Below are positions 11,751 to 22,814 of a stretch of DNA of 64,000 nt, piece by piece (the stretch's first letter is position 1; each line of letters opens with the position of its first letter). The notes under the pieces were generated by a model. The model ran no database searches. It was not told the DNA's origin and saw only the letters and a list, made by a program, of their open reading frames with translations. A program made the position numbers and the translations under genes. Location of the stretch: assembly GCA_030142905.1 (NCBI GenBank), contig JASJOG010000173.1:608501-672500 (forward strand). The letters run 5' to 3'. This DNA comes from Heliopora coerulea. Lineage: Eukaryota; Cnidaria; Anthozoa; Scleralcyonacea; Helioporidae.

Positions 11751-11756
11751 GTTGAT

Positions 11757-11975
11757 TACTTTTTGATTCATTGGTTATTTCATTCGTTCATTCGTTGTCT
11801 TCTTTGTTCATTCGTTCATTCATTCGTTTATTTGTTTATATGTTCATTTGTTTATTCGTTAATTCTTTTATTCGTTCATCTTGTTGATTCATTTATTAAT
11901 ATTTTCATTCATTTTTTTGTTTACTTATTCATTTACTTATTTATCTACTCATTTACCTACTAATTTATTCATTTA
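11757..11975. repeat. Degenerate tetranucleotide (TTCA/TTTA) repeat
   Basis: Some 220 bases of ATTC, ATTT and GTTC tetramers lie directly after the Ig exon, inside the presumed intron. Any ORF across it is a shadow. Confidence 0.8.
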
Positions 11976-12132
11976 CTTTCTTTTTTTTTAAAATTGTCAT
12001 TGCAATGATATGATAACTGGATTACCAGACATGAACAGTCTATTCTTTTCTTGATCTACATTTTATCAAATAGCCTTGATAGTCTTTGAAAAACTCACTT
12101 GTGCGTGGCTTTTTAGAAATATCACTCGAAAC

Positions 12133-13166
12133 CAGTGGCGTGCGGTCATATAAGAGCAAGCAAGCATCGCTTGCCCAATAATACTTGCAAGAAAAGGGAT
12201 TTTTAGATCTATTTTCTAAACAATTTAAAGTCGGTAAAATGCCATTATTGTTTATTTTCACCCTTTCGTGTTTACGTGATGATTGTGGCTGTTTCCTCCG
12301 TAAGTAGGTCAAGTGGATTAAAAGCAACTGACCTTCATCCCTCTGCTGTGATGAGTTGTTATTATATCACGATCTGCTTAGGAATTCAATTTATTTCTTC
12401 ATCATTAACCAAGGCAAGCGCCGCTTACCTTCCGAGCTCAAAACCTACAAATGCGCATGAGCCAGATCACCTTCAGTGGCTTGCAATTCGCCGAATACAT
12501 ATGATAGGCAAGCGACGCTTCTTAGGACCACCACCAGAAAGTTGATTGGTCTAGCGTAAGCGTTCACAGGTAGAGTGACGAATTTATCTTCTGAGTTTTC
12601 TATGAGACGTTTTAAATCGCACATTGAATCAGAGACGGAGATTTTGCCTGCATGCGACACATAAAACGATTCATCGACTAAAATTAAGTTGGAACGCTCC
12701 AGATTATACTTGACTGAGGTTTAAAAAATTCACTGATCGCACTAGGACGCTTTAGAGTTCACTAGAGGGTAGAACATGCCAAATCCTGAGAAATGAAAAT
12801 TGAGAATATGGTATTAAATGATAACAAAAACCTCTTCATCAGCTAATACATGGCTGAATCTCTTAATATCGCCATCAAACCATACTTTTGAGCAAGCTCT
12901 TGCGTTCCCTCTTACGGCAGTCTTGGCTGACACAAATAGAAATGTCCTTTAATTCATGAGTTAAAACCGATCTGAATAACAGCCTTTTAATCAGATTAAT
13001 TTTTCGCGAAACTTGCAGCAGAAATCGAAAACAAAATGCGCTTCTGGAGTTTGTAAAATTCAAACGTTTCAGGGAATATGATCGCAATGCTTTTAGAAGG
13101 GCGTTTCTTTTCTATCCCATGCAGCATGAGCGCTTGCCTAAAAATTTTACTCACCGCACGCCACTG
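12133..13166. mobile_element. Non-autonomous hAT-like transposon
   Basis: The left terminus CAGTGGCGTGCGG is inverted at the right end (CCGCACGCCACTG), and the direct repeat CTCGAAAC flanks it at 12125-12132 and 13167-13174. Inverted termini of this type with an 8-bp duplication are characteristic of hAT. The 1034-bp interior has no convincing transposase. It sits in the presumed intron between the Ig exon and the tail exon. Confidence 0.85.
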
Positions 13167-13414
13167 CTCGAAACCATGCTATTACCTATACTAACTAGTT
13201 ACAATAATCAGTAACAAAACAACATGGACAAATCCAAACAAATAGATCTTTGAGATGCAAACCAAAATATAATATTTTCCTTGTTTGTTTGCAGATAAAA
13301 CATATTCCGAAGAATAACGATATGAGTTATAACAAGATACGTGTCAATAATAAGACATCTAAAGTGAAGTAGATGAACGATCTTGAAGCTCGATACTCAG
13401 AAAATGATATCTGA

Positions 13415-13487
13415 GCCCCAGACGGGGATCGAACCCGCAACCTTCTGATGACCGGTTAGACGCTCTAACCATTGAGCTACCGAGATT
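13415..13487 (-). tRNA. tRNA-like gene (minus copy in palindrome)
   Basis: This is the inverse of the gene at 13707-13779, with the first acceptor base changed (ATCTCGG versus GTCTCGG). D-arm, B-box and T-arm are kept. It is probably a tRNA-derived repeat copy rather than a working tRNA. Confidence 0.6.
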
Positions 13488-13706
13488 CAGATGGCGAGCT
13501 AAGTTGCAAATTCGATATATATATGTGCGACCTAAGCGGAAGCCACTATATATTGATAATGATTGAAGCAGTTTGATGTTTAGGAAACATGAGAGCTTGG
13601 ATATATTGAAGTAGATGAAAACTGCTTCAATCATTATCAATATATAGTGGCTTCCGCTTAGGTCGCACATATATATATCGAATTTGCAACTTAGCTCGCC
13701 ATCTGA

Positions 13707-13779
13707 GTCTCGGTAGCTCAATGGTTAGAGCGTCTAACCGGTCATCAGAAGGTTGCGGGTTCGATCCCCGTCTGGGGCT
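13707..13779 (+). tRNA. tRNA-like gene, possible Thr(GGT) ancestry
   Basis: The acceptor GTCTCGG pairs with CTGGGGC using G-U wobbles. The D-arm GCTC...GAGC and the T-arm GCGGG-TTCGATC-CCCGT are well formed, and the pol III boxes are intact (TAGCTCAATGG; GGTTCGATCC). The anticodon stem TCTAA/TCAGA has one mismatch and the loop CCGGTCA has C where U33 is expected, giving GGT if read normally. These defects and the repeat setting favour a tRNA-derived element over a functional tRNA. Confidence 0.6.
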
Positions 13780-13948
13780 CAGATATCATTTTCTGAGTAT
13801 CGAGCTTGAAGATCGTTCATCTACTTCAATATATCCAAGCTCTCATGTTTCCTAAACATCAAACTGCTTCAATCATTATCAATATATAGTGGCTTCCGCT
13901 TAGGTCGCACATATATATATCGAATTTGCAACTTAGCTCGCCATCTGA

Positions 13949-14021
13949 GTCTCGGTAGCTCAATGGTTAGAGCGTCTAACCGGTCATCAGAAGGTTGCGG
14001 GTTCGATCCCCGTCTGGGGCT
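13949..14021 (+). tRNA. tRNA-like gene, second tandem copy
   Basis: It is identical in the regions checked to the copy at 13707, 242 bases downstream, with the same mismatch and C33. Confidence 0.6.
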
Positions 14022-14190
14022 CAGATATCATTTTCTGAGTATCGAGCTTGAAGATCGTTCATCTACTTCAATATATCCAAGCTCTCATGTTTCCTAAACA
14101 TCAAACTGCTTCAATCATTATCAATATATAGTGGCTTCCGCTTAGGTCGCACATATATATATCGAATTTGCAACTTAGCTCGCCATCTGA

Positions 14191-14263
14191 GTCTCGGTAG
14201 CTCAATGGTTAGAGCGTCTAACTGGTCATCAGAAGGTTGCGGGTTCGATCCCCGTCTGGGGCT
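14191..14263 (+). tRNA. tRNA-like gene, third tandem copy (U33 restored)
   Basis: This is the same unit with one change in the anticodon loop (CTGGTCA), which places U at position 33 before GGT. It is the only copy here with a canonical U33, so of the set it is the likeliest to fold as a conventional tRNA. Confidence 0.6.
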
Positions 14264-14345
14264 CAGATATCATTTTCTGAGTATCGAGCTTGAAGATCGT
14301 TCATCTACTTCAATATATCCAAGCTCTCATGTTTCCTAAACATCA

Positions 14346-15134
14346 ATAAGACATCGGCTGATGGCTTTAAATAACATCGAAATATCACAGTTTCAGTCAA
14401 AATTTCGTCTTGTTCTTGACTCATATCTCGAGTTTTGAAATTGACGTTATTCTTTGGAATATGTTTTATCTTCTAGTTTTTCAAAGTTGTCAGATAGTAT
14501 TTATAAAGAGTTACTCATAAAAACGTCATCCTCGTTCATAGTAGCTTCAAACGAATCGGAAACAAAGCTCTAGTAAGCGTGTGAACCGTGGTGAATGGTG
14601 TAAAACGTACGTGAAAGTCCTCAAAAGAACTGTAGCAATGCTGACAAGAAAACTGGAAAACTACAAAGCACTATGCATTTCGGCAGACCTCTTATAAAGT
14701 GCTACGTCTGCTAACAAGATTTCAAAACTTAACCTGTACTTATAGTACCTCATGCATGTACGTCCACAACGGAAGGGGGAGCACGATGATATGTCCAAAT
14801 AAAAACAATCAAAAATAATGCCAATTGGCCGTCAAAATAGTCCTAGAAATGCACATATGAACATTACATATATCGATAAAAAATAAGAAATCGGAAATGA
14901 CTTCTAAATGTAAAAGCCAGAATAATAAAAATTATTGCTCCGCCACGTTTATGTCAACTCAGCTTCGACTAAAAATTACCCAGTGAAGTGGTCAGAATTG
15001 GCAATAAAATAAGTGTTGTTTGAGGGATGTATACCACAGTTGAATGCTATAATATGGTACAAAATTTACTAGATTAATCAAAAGGAAGTGTTTTTTGTGA
15101 AATGTAACCATTCACAACCTTTTCTTTTTTTCAG
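14346..15134. other. Presumed intron before tail exon
   Basis: No coding feature is seen. It ends in a long pyrimidine tract, CCTTTTCTTTTTTTCAG, forming the splice acceptor at 15134. Confidence 0.5.
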
Positions 15135-15463
15135 ATGATCAAAAGAAACAGCTCTTGATAGTCTTGATAGCTACAGTTATCCTCGCTGTACTTTTGTTTA
15201 TTCTTATCCTCATAGTTGCCTACCTCATGTATAGAGCTTTAGGTAAAAAAGGCAAAGACGAAATCAAGAAAGCAGACTTAGCTATGACCGATGTCGGGAA
15301 TGGTGAAAGGAAAAGCGCTGGCCACCCTTCCACAATCGAAACTAGCCCATCTGGCGATTTGGAAACAGAATTTGCAACCTATGCCTCCCTTCGACGGACC
15401 AACGACGAAACAGATGAGAATCCTTATTATCATTTAAGGAAGAGTTCATACGAAAATCTCTAG
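15135..15463 (+). CDS. Transmembrane and tyrosine-motif cytoplasmic tail exon, receptor 1
   Basis: This terminal coding exon starts in phase 1 after TTTTTTTCAG and runs to TAG at 15461-15463. Residues 6-32 form one hydrophobic helix (LLIVLIATVILAVLLFILIL...), then the stop-transfer RALGKKGKDEIKK, then an acidic tail. The tail holds Y-A-S-L, eleven residues, Y-Y-H-L (ITAM-like spacing), and ends S-S-Y-E-N-L, which fits the ITIM consensus. The RRTNDETDEN block between the tyrosines recurs in the second tail at 31648. This is the layout of a type I immunoreceptor-like protein; kinase or phosphatase partners are not known. Confidence 0.8.
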
Positions 15464-16445
15464 GACACGGAGATATAAAAATTGTTGGTCGATGAGTTTT
15501 CGGGGAAGTTAGATGTTTTGATTTGACTTCCTGATAGATATTGCTCATCTTCTTTTAAAATTATATTTTGGAAAATTGCACTATTTTTTCAGATCAAACT
15601 AGCTTTGTTTTGCTTGTTTTACTGTACAGACGAGACTACAAAAAGAATTAGCATATGCTTATAACCTCGAACGATTAATAAAGAAATGGTTCATGATTTG
15701 GCGTGAGTTACGGATTTACGCGGGAGGTTGGGAGAGCAAGAAAAAAACATAATCTTGGCCAAGGGTGACAATCGCTTCCTAAAAGTGGGGGGGGGGGGGG
15801 GGACGGAGTCGGCCAAGTGATGTGGAGGCATTCCCTCTGAAAGCTTTTTTTTTAAATCTAATGTTTATGAAATGATTTTTCCGACATTTTGAGATTGTTT
15901 CTTTGGAACAACATTCATAACTTGTTTTTCAATAAAGACGTTATAGTATGACTAAACAATATATTTCTGATTGTTTACACAATGGCGTCCAAAGAAGAAC
16001 GATCGGACTGTAAAATAACTCGGCAAATTTTCATAATTGGTCATGTATTCGAACCAACAATACCTAGGTAAAAATTGGGGCTGAAAAAGGTTATATCGGA
16101 AAATCGTAAAGGTAAACATGGAATCATAAGCGCCGAAGGAACAGAAATTAGGCTTCAGTTGTCATGAACTTTGGAAAAAGTGGGGGGATAATTATATATG
16201 TATCCCCCTCTGTCCAAAAAGTGGGGGATATGTCCCCCTATCCCACCCAGGATTTACGTCCTTGATCTTGGCGCTAATGGAAAGCTCTTATTGGTTTACT
16301 GATACCACAATTTGTTCTTAAAGCGAATGGTAAGCTCTGATTGGTTTACGAAGTAATAAGGAGAACTTACTATTTCATATTGAAAATAGAGTTCGTTATT
16401 CGCAATTACTATTGCTGAGTTTTTTGCTTATTTTATAAAAGAAAT
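15464..16445. other. 3' flank of receptor 1, non-coding
   Basis: It begins with the likely 3' UTR (AATAAAGAAATGG near 15680). A G homopolymer of about 15 bases lies at 15787-15801. GGGGGATA and CCCCCTATCCC blocks near 16190-16250 hint at an old inverted element, but its ends are unclear. Confidence 0.4.
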
Positions 16446-16641
16446 AGAAACTGTTTTGTCTATATAAAATGTTTATATAGCATGATGCAAATAATTGGAG
16501 AGGTTGGTGGAACTCTCAAGCAGCTGTGTAAACCCTCGACCTTCGGTTTCCGGTGTACACAGCAGCTTTCGAGTTCTCCCAATCTTCTCCTCGTCTTTGC
16601 ATCAGGCTCTATAAACACGGTAAAACAGTTTCTAATTCTTA
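16446..16641. repeat. Foldback element (near-complete palindrome)
   Basis: The two halves are imperfect inverse copies. TAGAAACTGTTTT, GATGCAAA and GCAGCTGTGTA in the left arm are mirrored by TACACAGCAGC, TTTGCATC and AAAACAGTTTCTA in the right. It resembles a foldback MITE; open frames on both strands across it are shadows. Confidence 0.75.
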
Positions 16642-17407
16642 ACAACTCCACTTACAGATACCACTAGCGCGTCTAGGATACTAAAGTCAATGGCGTATGG
16701 AGAGGTTAATTGTGGCCTTAAACATTTCTATTGAACTTTTTCCTGAGTAATAAATCTTTATAGCTGTAACGATGGGCCAATTGTACTCAGAAATCACAAA
16801 AATCCACACCAAGTTTACCATTCAAAAACATTCAGAATATATCAGAATCCACCAAATTCACTGAAAGTAATGATGTATATTTTCATACACATCAGGGAAG
16901 GAAAATTGTACACATTTCCATGCTTAACAATTCTACATTTCAAATCATTATTACACTCGTTTAAGTTGACCAAGTGGTCAAACAAAAGTTTTTTCACAAA
17001 ATATGAGCCTTTACCGAAAAATCCTTAAAAATCTTACGCAAGAGCATAGGTGCGGTTTAGTAACCCAGAACTAGTTAAGCTCTGAAACCAGTAGGGTTCC
17101 TTGGTTGTAAAAATTCCTTACACGTTCTTTCCACCTAATTCTCAACTCATTAATAATTTATGACTATATCATTCAATCACATTGAATAGCACCACATGAG
17201 CAAGCTTGAAATACCACAAAAGGACTAGGCAGAGGACTCGAACTGTTTTTTCCACTCCTTGGACTGGAAATGATAGTTCAAGTCCTCGGACATAAAACAT
17301 AATTTCACACAATCAGCTTATTCATCGATACACTCATTACTAATACACTAATTCATTGTGCCAATACACTAGTTGATTCTGAGAAGTCATTCAAAAGCCT
17401 CCAATTC
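16642..17407. other. Intergenic, no gene seen
   Basis: AT-rich sequence without an ORF above background. A GGACTAGGC...TCCTCGGAC pair near 17220-17290 resembles arms of the foldback just downstream. Confidence 0.4.
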
Positions 17408-17507
17408 GGACTAGACAGGGTTTTCAAGTTCTAGGAATTTGTTCCAATCCTCAGCTTCGCCTCGGACTAAAACGAATTCCTCGTACTTGAAAACGCCGTG
17501 TAGTCCT
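17408..17507. repeat. Short foldback
   Basis: GGACTAGACAGGGTTTTCAA at the left is inverted in TTGAAAACGCCGTGTAGTCC at the right, with about 35 bases between longer arms. It looks like a solo MITE-like hairpin. Confidence 0.65.
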
Positions 17508-17774
17508 CATTGCTGGCCTTTAAATTGCTTCAACACTGCCTGGTTTTGCAGGGCACTTTATTTCACAATAAAATCTTAAATAGGTTCAGAGTTTCAGTTC
17601 TGTTGTCAGTTTTTGCCTTCCTGAGCCGAGGAAGTCTCAAAAACCTCTGGGGGATGATAACGTATAATTTTGTTGACATTACTGTCGATAAACAAGCAAG
17701 CGACTGTAACTAATACACATTTTCAAATGTATCAAAAGCTTTCAAATAAATGAATAAGGCAGTTTCTTCGAAGT

Positions 17775-17950
17775 AGCTCGAACTTCCATTAAGTGGCCCT
17801 ATATTAAGCGGCCACCCTCTATTAAACGACCATGGGCTGAAGTCCCAAAAATATTACCTACAAGTTACCATAAATTGCACCTCTATTAAAAGGCCACCTC
17901 CATTAAGCGGCTGCGGCTACCTTCGAGCGGTCCCAAACGACGTTTAGCAT
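17775..17950. repeat. CTCTATTAAGCGGCCACC repeats
   Basis: About six degenerate copies of ATTAAGCGGCCACC occur in two clusters, related to the motif at 5.29-5.46 kb and 53.57 kb. They probably derive from subterminal repeats of a pogo/Tigger-type transposon. Confidence 0.55.
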
Positions 17951-18390
17951 TACCTATCACCTCTATGAAGGGGTCGGTCTGAAGTATCACAACAGCACGA
18001 AGACAAAGATTAACGAAAAAAACAATTTGTGATATGAGATAAACATTCACGTCACTTAACAATACATCTGTTCATTACGCACAATGATTAAATATTAGTG
18101 TTCCCGTTCTACTTTAGTTACCATCATATCCCTCATTCTGTAGCTTTTGTTTCAGCCAACTTATCGAAAAAGCATCTCCTATGAAATGATATTCACAAGG
18201 AACTTCCAAACCATATAAACCACCTCTGTTGACTCGTTTGCCCTTGATTACTGCTTGATTACTGCTTTCCACAATTTCGGCATTTTAAGCTTAATTTCCG
18301 CTCTTCGTGACCACCGTTGCGTGACTGCCAGTCACGTGACCTCTAGTCGGCTTGAAGTCCGCCATCTTTGTTCAAATTTGCGGGATCTTT
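17951..18390. other. Intergenic, no gene seen
   Basis: No feature is supported here; it is the left flank of the Gag fragment. Confidence 0.4.
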
Positions 18391-18990
18391 TCAATTTCTT
18401 CTGCTTCGATTTCCACGACGTGAAAGTAATTTATTGACGGATTGTTTATCCTCGATGTCAGCAGCCTGTGCTTTCGAGAGTTCCATTGCTTTGCCAGCAT
18501 CCAATAATTGAGTCAGGGTGTACGAAGGATTCTCGAGGGCTTTCGTTCGCAGGTTGTGAGAACTACAGCTTTGGACTATTTGGGTCTTGATTTCACGATC
18601 TACATCGTTAAATTTGTAGGTAACCACCAACTGTCTTAGCCTTGTGTGAAATGCTGAAAGAATTTCATCGTTTTTTTGCTTGGCTTGACGGAAAACATAA
18701 ATTCCGTACTCACGGTTTTGTCTGAGAGTGAAGTAATTTGTCAAGGCTTGCACGGCCTTGTCGAGCGGGTCTTCGCCTTCTCCTGCTGTAGTGTTTGGGA
18801 GCGTGTCGAAAATCTCGTTCGTCGCTTCGCCGGCATAGTGGAGTAGCAGAGCTCGTTGTCTTGTTTTATCTGTGACGTTCATTGCGACAAGTAGGTTTTG
18901 GAATCTCGAGAGCCATTTCTTCCATCGTGCAGCTTGTGTGCTTGTTTCAGATACGTCAAACTCGGGGAATGCAGGTAGCGCTGTGGCCAT
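18391..18990 (-). pseudogene. gag: Ty3/gypsy-type Gag fragment
   Basis: The open frame of 199 codons starts MATALPAFPEFDV and contains RWKKWLSRFQNLL, RALLLHYAGEATNEIFDTL, YFTLRQNREYGIYVFRQAKQ and FHTRLRQL. These are hallmarks of the capsid-like Gag of animal Ty3/gypsy retrotransposons. It ends just before the expected zinc knuckle at NRSRRN, and no protease, RT or integrase follows on the left, so the element is truncated. The start is the ATG next to the leader that follows the presumed LTR and primer-binding region (19000-19070). Confidence 0.8.
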
Positions 18991-19067
18991 TTTTCATGCG
19001 TTTGCGGCATGAGTATCCTCTAGAATCATTCGCCGTTGTGGTCCTGAGAATCCTCGTCGCCGATGTA

Positions 19068-19226
19068 ATGGTGTGTGTGTAGCACAAACACAGACAAATG
19101 CTTACTCGAACACTCGTTTAATTCATGCTCCTACTCACTGAACAAAATCTCTCTAGTACCTTCTCTGTTCCCACATCCGGGTCCTACGCTAGCAGTCACA
19201 ATGCATGACCATATTAGGTAACAACA
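19068..19226 (-). mobile_element. Probable short LTR of the Gag element
   Basis: On the minus strand a segment of about 155 bases runs from TGTTACCTAATATGG to ...CTACACACACA. It is followed by ATTACATCGGCGACGAGGAT and a leader before Gag. The TG...CA ends and position fit a 5' LTR; no second LTR is present to confirm it. Confidence 0.45.
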
Positions 19227-20382
19227 CTACATCGCTGATGGCAGCTTTTCTAATTTCTGAGCAGGCACTTAAGTGTTTTAATAAGATAAATAAGAGATAG
19301 GAGATTTCGACGTTTTGACGTCATCCTAATATCATTATCAAGAAGATTAAAAATATGTGGCTTAAAGTTCGTTAGTATTCAAAAACAGGGTATATATAAA
19401 GATGTAAAAATGAAAATTAAGTAAACTATGCACAAAAAACGTTAAGACAATAATTACAGCAAATAATTAAACCATTATGACAAGAAAACAAATTACCATA
19501 GGAAATGGCTGAATATAAACAGTCCTTAAAAATATGAGCATTAAACAAACAATTTAGCTTTAATAGAGTTCATCTCTGTGTTTAACGAGGGTTTTAATGA
19601 TAAGGATAACTTCAGATGGTCTATTTGTTCTTTAGTGCTATTTTGCGTGCCTACATATTTTCAAGCGCTGTTTCACCGTGCAACTTGTCTTCATTTCCAT
19701 TGGCTGATCACGAAACATGTTACGATGCCATGTTACATTGCGAAATGTCTCGAAAATTCGTTGCAATGGTACTGTAATCGTTGCGAGAAGTGGAACTTGG
19801 TTCTACTTCGTGCGACCTTAGCCACAACAAAAATGTTGCAGAACGTGTCTTGCAAGAAAATAACGAGAGCAGTTGCACGACAAGTTGCATTGTGTAACAG
19901 CACCTTTATTCTTCTTTCTGTTTCTGATGAAATTTTGAAGAGGCCGTGTCCAGAATTTTAAATCTTTCTCGGCGGGATCAGTCTACCATTATTTTGTTCT
20001 GGCTCACGCCAGACGATTTTACTCGTCCAAGGGAGAGGTCCTATAGTGCATGAAAGAGTTGAAGAAATTGGGTTAGAGGCTTCCTTACGGTTCCCCTACT
20101 GTTCCATGTCGTTGTATTTTCACACGTAGTGATAATCTATGACGTTCCACTTGGTATTAATTCTTACACTGTCTCAAGTGCCCAGGCAATTCAAGACTCT
20201 CTCGTAGAACTGGCGCAGTGGACATGGTCATCAACAAACACATTCAAAAGATCACGTCAGCCTTGTATTCCCCAGAAACGTGTTTAATAATAACAAAAAT
20301 AAACTAAAAAACGATCATTAAATTGAAAAATCAAAAATCACTAGACAGCTATTTCGTATACTCTTTCCAATTATTCTCCTAG
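19227..20382. other. Intergenic with repeat relics
   Basis: Near 19310-19350 the minus strand holds a decayed hammerhead-like GAAACGTC block. Near 19990-20035 lies the inverse of the GTCTGGCGTTAGCCAGAGTAA repeat seen at 28.0-28.2 kb. The 127-codon frame at 19578 has no recognised domain and is probably spurious. Confidence 0.4.
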
Positions 20383-20679
20383 AATTGAACAGTCCTTCCT
20401 ACCTTGGATGTTTTATCGACGATAAAAAGTGAGTACTGGAAAACAGACAAAAGGACAGTAGAAGATTAACACTTGAACGGTGCGTTGAAAAATGTAAGAA
20501 AGACAATCATACATTTGTTGGACTACAATATAGTAAGGAATGCTTTTGTGGAAAGACACCTAATTCTTACGCAAGGATTGGTCGAGTAAACGACTCCGAG
20601 TGTAATTATCCTTATCTTGGCAATCACACACAAAAATGTGGAGGATGGAACCGAATTTCAGTCTACGAAATACCGCCAG
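20383..20679 (+). pseudogene. WSC-domain exon, receptor 2 (in-frame stop)
   Basis: The exon is flanked by TTCTCCTAG|AA and CCGCCAG|GTTAGT, phase 1-1, about 99 codons. It matches the WSC carbohydrate-binding module: YLGCFIDD at the start, LERCVEKC, FVGLQYSKECFCG, the Cys in SECN, and CGGWNRISVYE at the end, with the family's eight-Cys pattern largely visible. A TGA at 20430-20432 interrupts it shortly after the first block. It lies upstream of lectin, FN3, Ig and tail exons on the same strand, so it is probably the distal domain of that receptor. Confidence 0.8.
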
Positions 20680-20888
20680 GTTAGTCTCTGCAACCACATA
20701 TTTGTCATTAATGCCCTCCTATTGCCATCAAAGGTTTCTCATACTATTTGCCCCGAATCAGCTGGTCACACGAAGCTTTAATGGCGAGTCAGGCTTGAAG
20801 TTTCGGAAACCACTGAGTATTTTAATAAAATACAAAGCAACGGAAAACCCAAAAAGTGAAGCCATATTTATTCTCGAAGTTTCGACTA

Positions 20889-22475
20889 CACTGCGTCTGA
20901 AGTTATTATGCAAGAGTGATAATTTCAAATATATTTGTATGCGTTTTGCAAAACCTCATAGCAATCACGCATATAATAAAGCGATATATAAGCAATTAAT
21001 AGCAATATATTTACATACACGTTAAACAAACTGGTCCGATTTATTCCCAAAATAGCCAACTAATTAGAAAAGCAGTGTCTGAAGTTATTATGCAAGTGTG
21101 ATAACACTGCTAATGCTGCTATAACGCTGCCGATCTCTCACTTAAAAAGTCAACATGGGCAAAAAGAAAGATTTATCACCAACTGAGAAAAAGGAAATTG
21201 TGCAGTTATTAGCTAAAGGGAAAACAACATTAGAAATTTCGAAGATATTACGAAGAGACCATCGAACAGTTAAGAATGCAATGGAAGACGTAAACAAAAA
21301 GAGAGTAAGAAGCAAAGGAAAAGGATTTAAGAACAGCGACAGAGACAAACAAAAATTGAAACAAATTCTAACAAAGCATCCACTACCAAGTAGCCTAGAA
21401 GTATTTGACAAAGCAGGAATAACAGGAGTGAAACGTGATAAAAGGTGTAGAATCCTTCGAAAAATGAGCACAGTCAAGAAATCAGTTAGCAGACCTCCTC
21501 TCAATGAAACACACTTGCAGAACCGTTTGAATTGGGCCAGGGAAAACTTGAAAACTGACTTTAGTAAAGTGATTTTTACTGATGAATCAAGGGTGACTCT
21601 GGATGATCCGGATGGTTAGTCTAAAGGGATAAGGAAACTGTGATAAGGAAGCTCCTTCAAGGCTGAGGAGACAACAGGGTGGTGGTGGAATCATGGTATG
21701 GGCAGGGATTGTCAATGACAGAGTAATTGGGCCTTTCAAAGCGGATGAAGGAGTGAAGCTAAACAGTGATAACTATTGCGCTTTACTGGAAGACACATTC
21801 TTCAAATGGTACAAAGCTCAAAGTCGAAAATTTAAGAAGGACTGTGTCTTCATGCAAGACAATGCCCCTCTCATGCGTCACGAAGTACTTTTGACTTTTT
21901 GGCTCAAAAGGGGTTCACAGGAAGTAAATTAATGAAATGGCCATCGTCCTCTCCTGATCTAAATCCGATTGAAAACATGTGGGCACTTGTAATGAGAGAA
22001 CTGTATGGTGGTGGCAAACAGTACAGAAGCCAGTCAGAGTTGAGGGAGGCAATTAAAAAAGCAACTCGAGCAATCAAGCCTGAAACAGTAAAGTCTCTCA
22101 CAAATTCAATGGATGATCGACTTATTAAAATAATTGATAAAAGAGGTGGATATATTAACATGTAAAATTATTCCATTGTTTGATGTTTAGAAATAAATAG
22201 AATGTTAGATTGGTTTCTGGTAGTAAATATTCCATTAACATCACTAAAGCTTAGTGTTTGGTCAGGCAAATTCCCATTTGCATAATAGCTTCAGACACCT
22301 AACTTTATAAATTTTTTTTAGAAATACCGTAGCAGGGCCCGAAACAACTTAAATACAAGTGAAGGTAGTTTCTTGTATATCACTTTATTATATGTGTAAT
22401 TGCTCTGAAGTTTTGCAAAACGCATAAAAATAAATTTCAAATTATCACTCTTGCATAATAACTTCAGACACAGTG
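20889..22475 (+). mobile_element. Tc1/mariner-like transposon with IR/DR-type ends
   Basis: The terminal inverted repeats are about 65 bases (CACTGYGTCTGAAGTTATTA...; inner end GTTTTGCAAAAC), flanked by TA at 20887-20888 and 22476-22477. A second copy of the GTGTCTGAAGTTATTATGCA motif lies inside each end, at 21071-21100 and inverted at 22270-22300. This gives the paired direct-repeat arrangement known from Sleeping Beauty-type elements. The transposase is broken. Confidence 0.9.
21155..22165 (+). pseudogene. Tc1-like DDE transposase, broken
   Basis: The N-terminus (MGKKKDLSPTEKKEIVQLLA) is a paired helix-turn-helix DNA-binding region with a basic linker. The catalytic residues are visible as D in FTDESRV, D in MQDNAP and E in NPIENMW, compatible with a DD34E signature. 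A TAG at 21617-21619 ends the first piece. A frame change separates 21693-21932 from 21899-22165, which ends naturally with TAA. Total length about 340 codons fits the family. Confidence 0.9.
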
Positions 22476-22477
22476 TA

Positions 22478-22814
22478 TCTTGTGGTCATGATCAAGAATC
22501 ATTTCTGATAATTGCTACAAGATAGCCGAAACGTCGAAAATAAATATGGTTTCATTTTTTGGAGTCAGGCTTTCGCTCCTTATTTTTTGGTCTAGAAAGA
22601 TTTCATGCCATTTTTTAATATTTTTTGCACCACTCTTTTGACTACCTCGGTCACGCAAATATGCATTTTGTGCACAATTTTGGATGTTTTAAACTTAACC
22701 TTACGAAAGTGTAACAACTAACATGTGCAGCACAGAATTGTTATACATTTACACACCATTACATGAAGTTGAGTTTATTTTAAGTGAAAGTAAATTTCCG
22801 AGAGTCTGAATCAT
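22478..22814. other. Intergenic with hammerhead-like relic
   Basis: At 22508-22545 the sequence CTGATAATTGCTACAAGATAGCCGAAACG has a degenerate core (CTGATAA instead of CTGANGA) and probably derives from a PLE end. No ORF is seen. Confidence 0.4.

Larger units (their letters stand above)
13357..14345. repeat. tRNA-containing palindromic and tandem repeat (4 units)
   Basis: One unit in minus orientation (about 13357-13616) is followed head-to-head by three plus-orientation units of 242 bases (about 13619, 13862, 14104). Each unit has a tRNA-like gene, a CGATATATATATGTGCGACC block and a sequence ending CATGTTTCCTAAACATCAA. The units are almost identical, so amplification is recent. It lies inside the presumed receptor intron. 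Confidence 0.85.

Noticed and set aside
13707..14263. A functional tRNA cluster
   Set aside because: C33 in most copies, a mismatch in the anticodon stem and residence in an amplified palindromic repeat favour tRNA-derived repeats.
15155..15463. Canonical vertebrate ITAM in the tail
   Set aside because: The spacing of eleven exceeds the strict 6-8 rule, so only ITAM-like is claimed.
19578..19961. 127-codon frame with several Cys
   Set aside because: No domain, no splice signals and no homologous copy in the window; consistent with chance.
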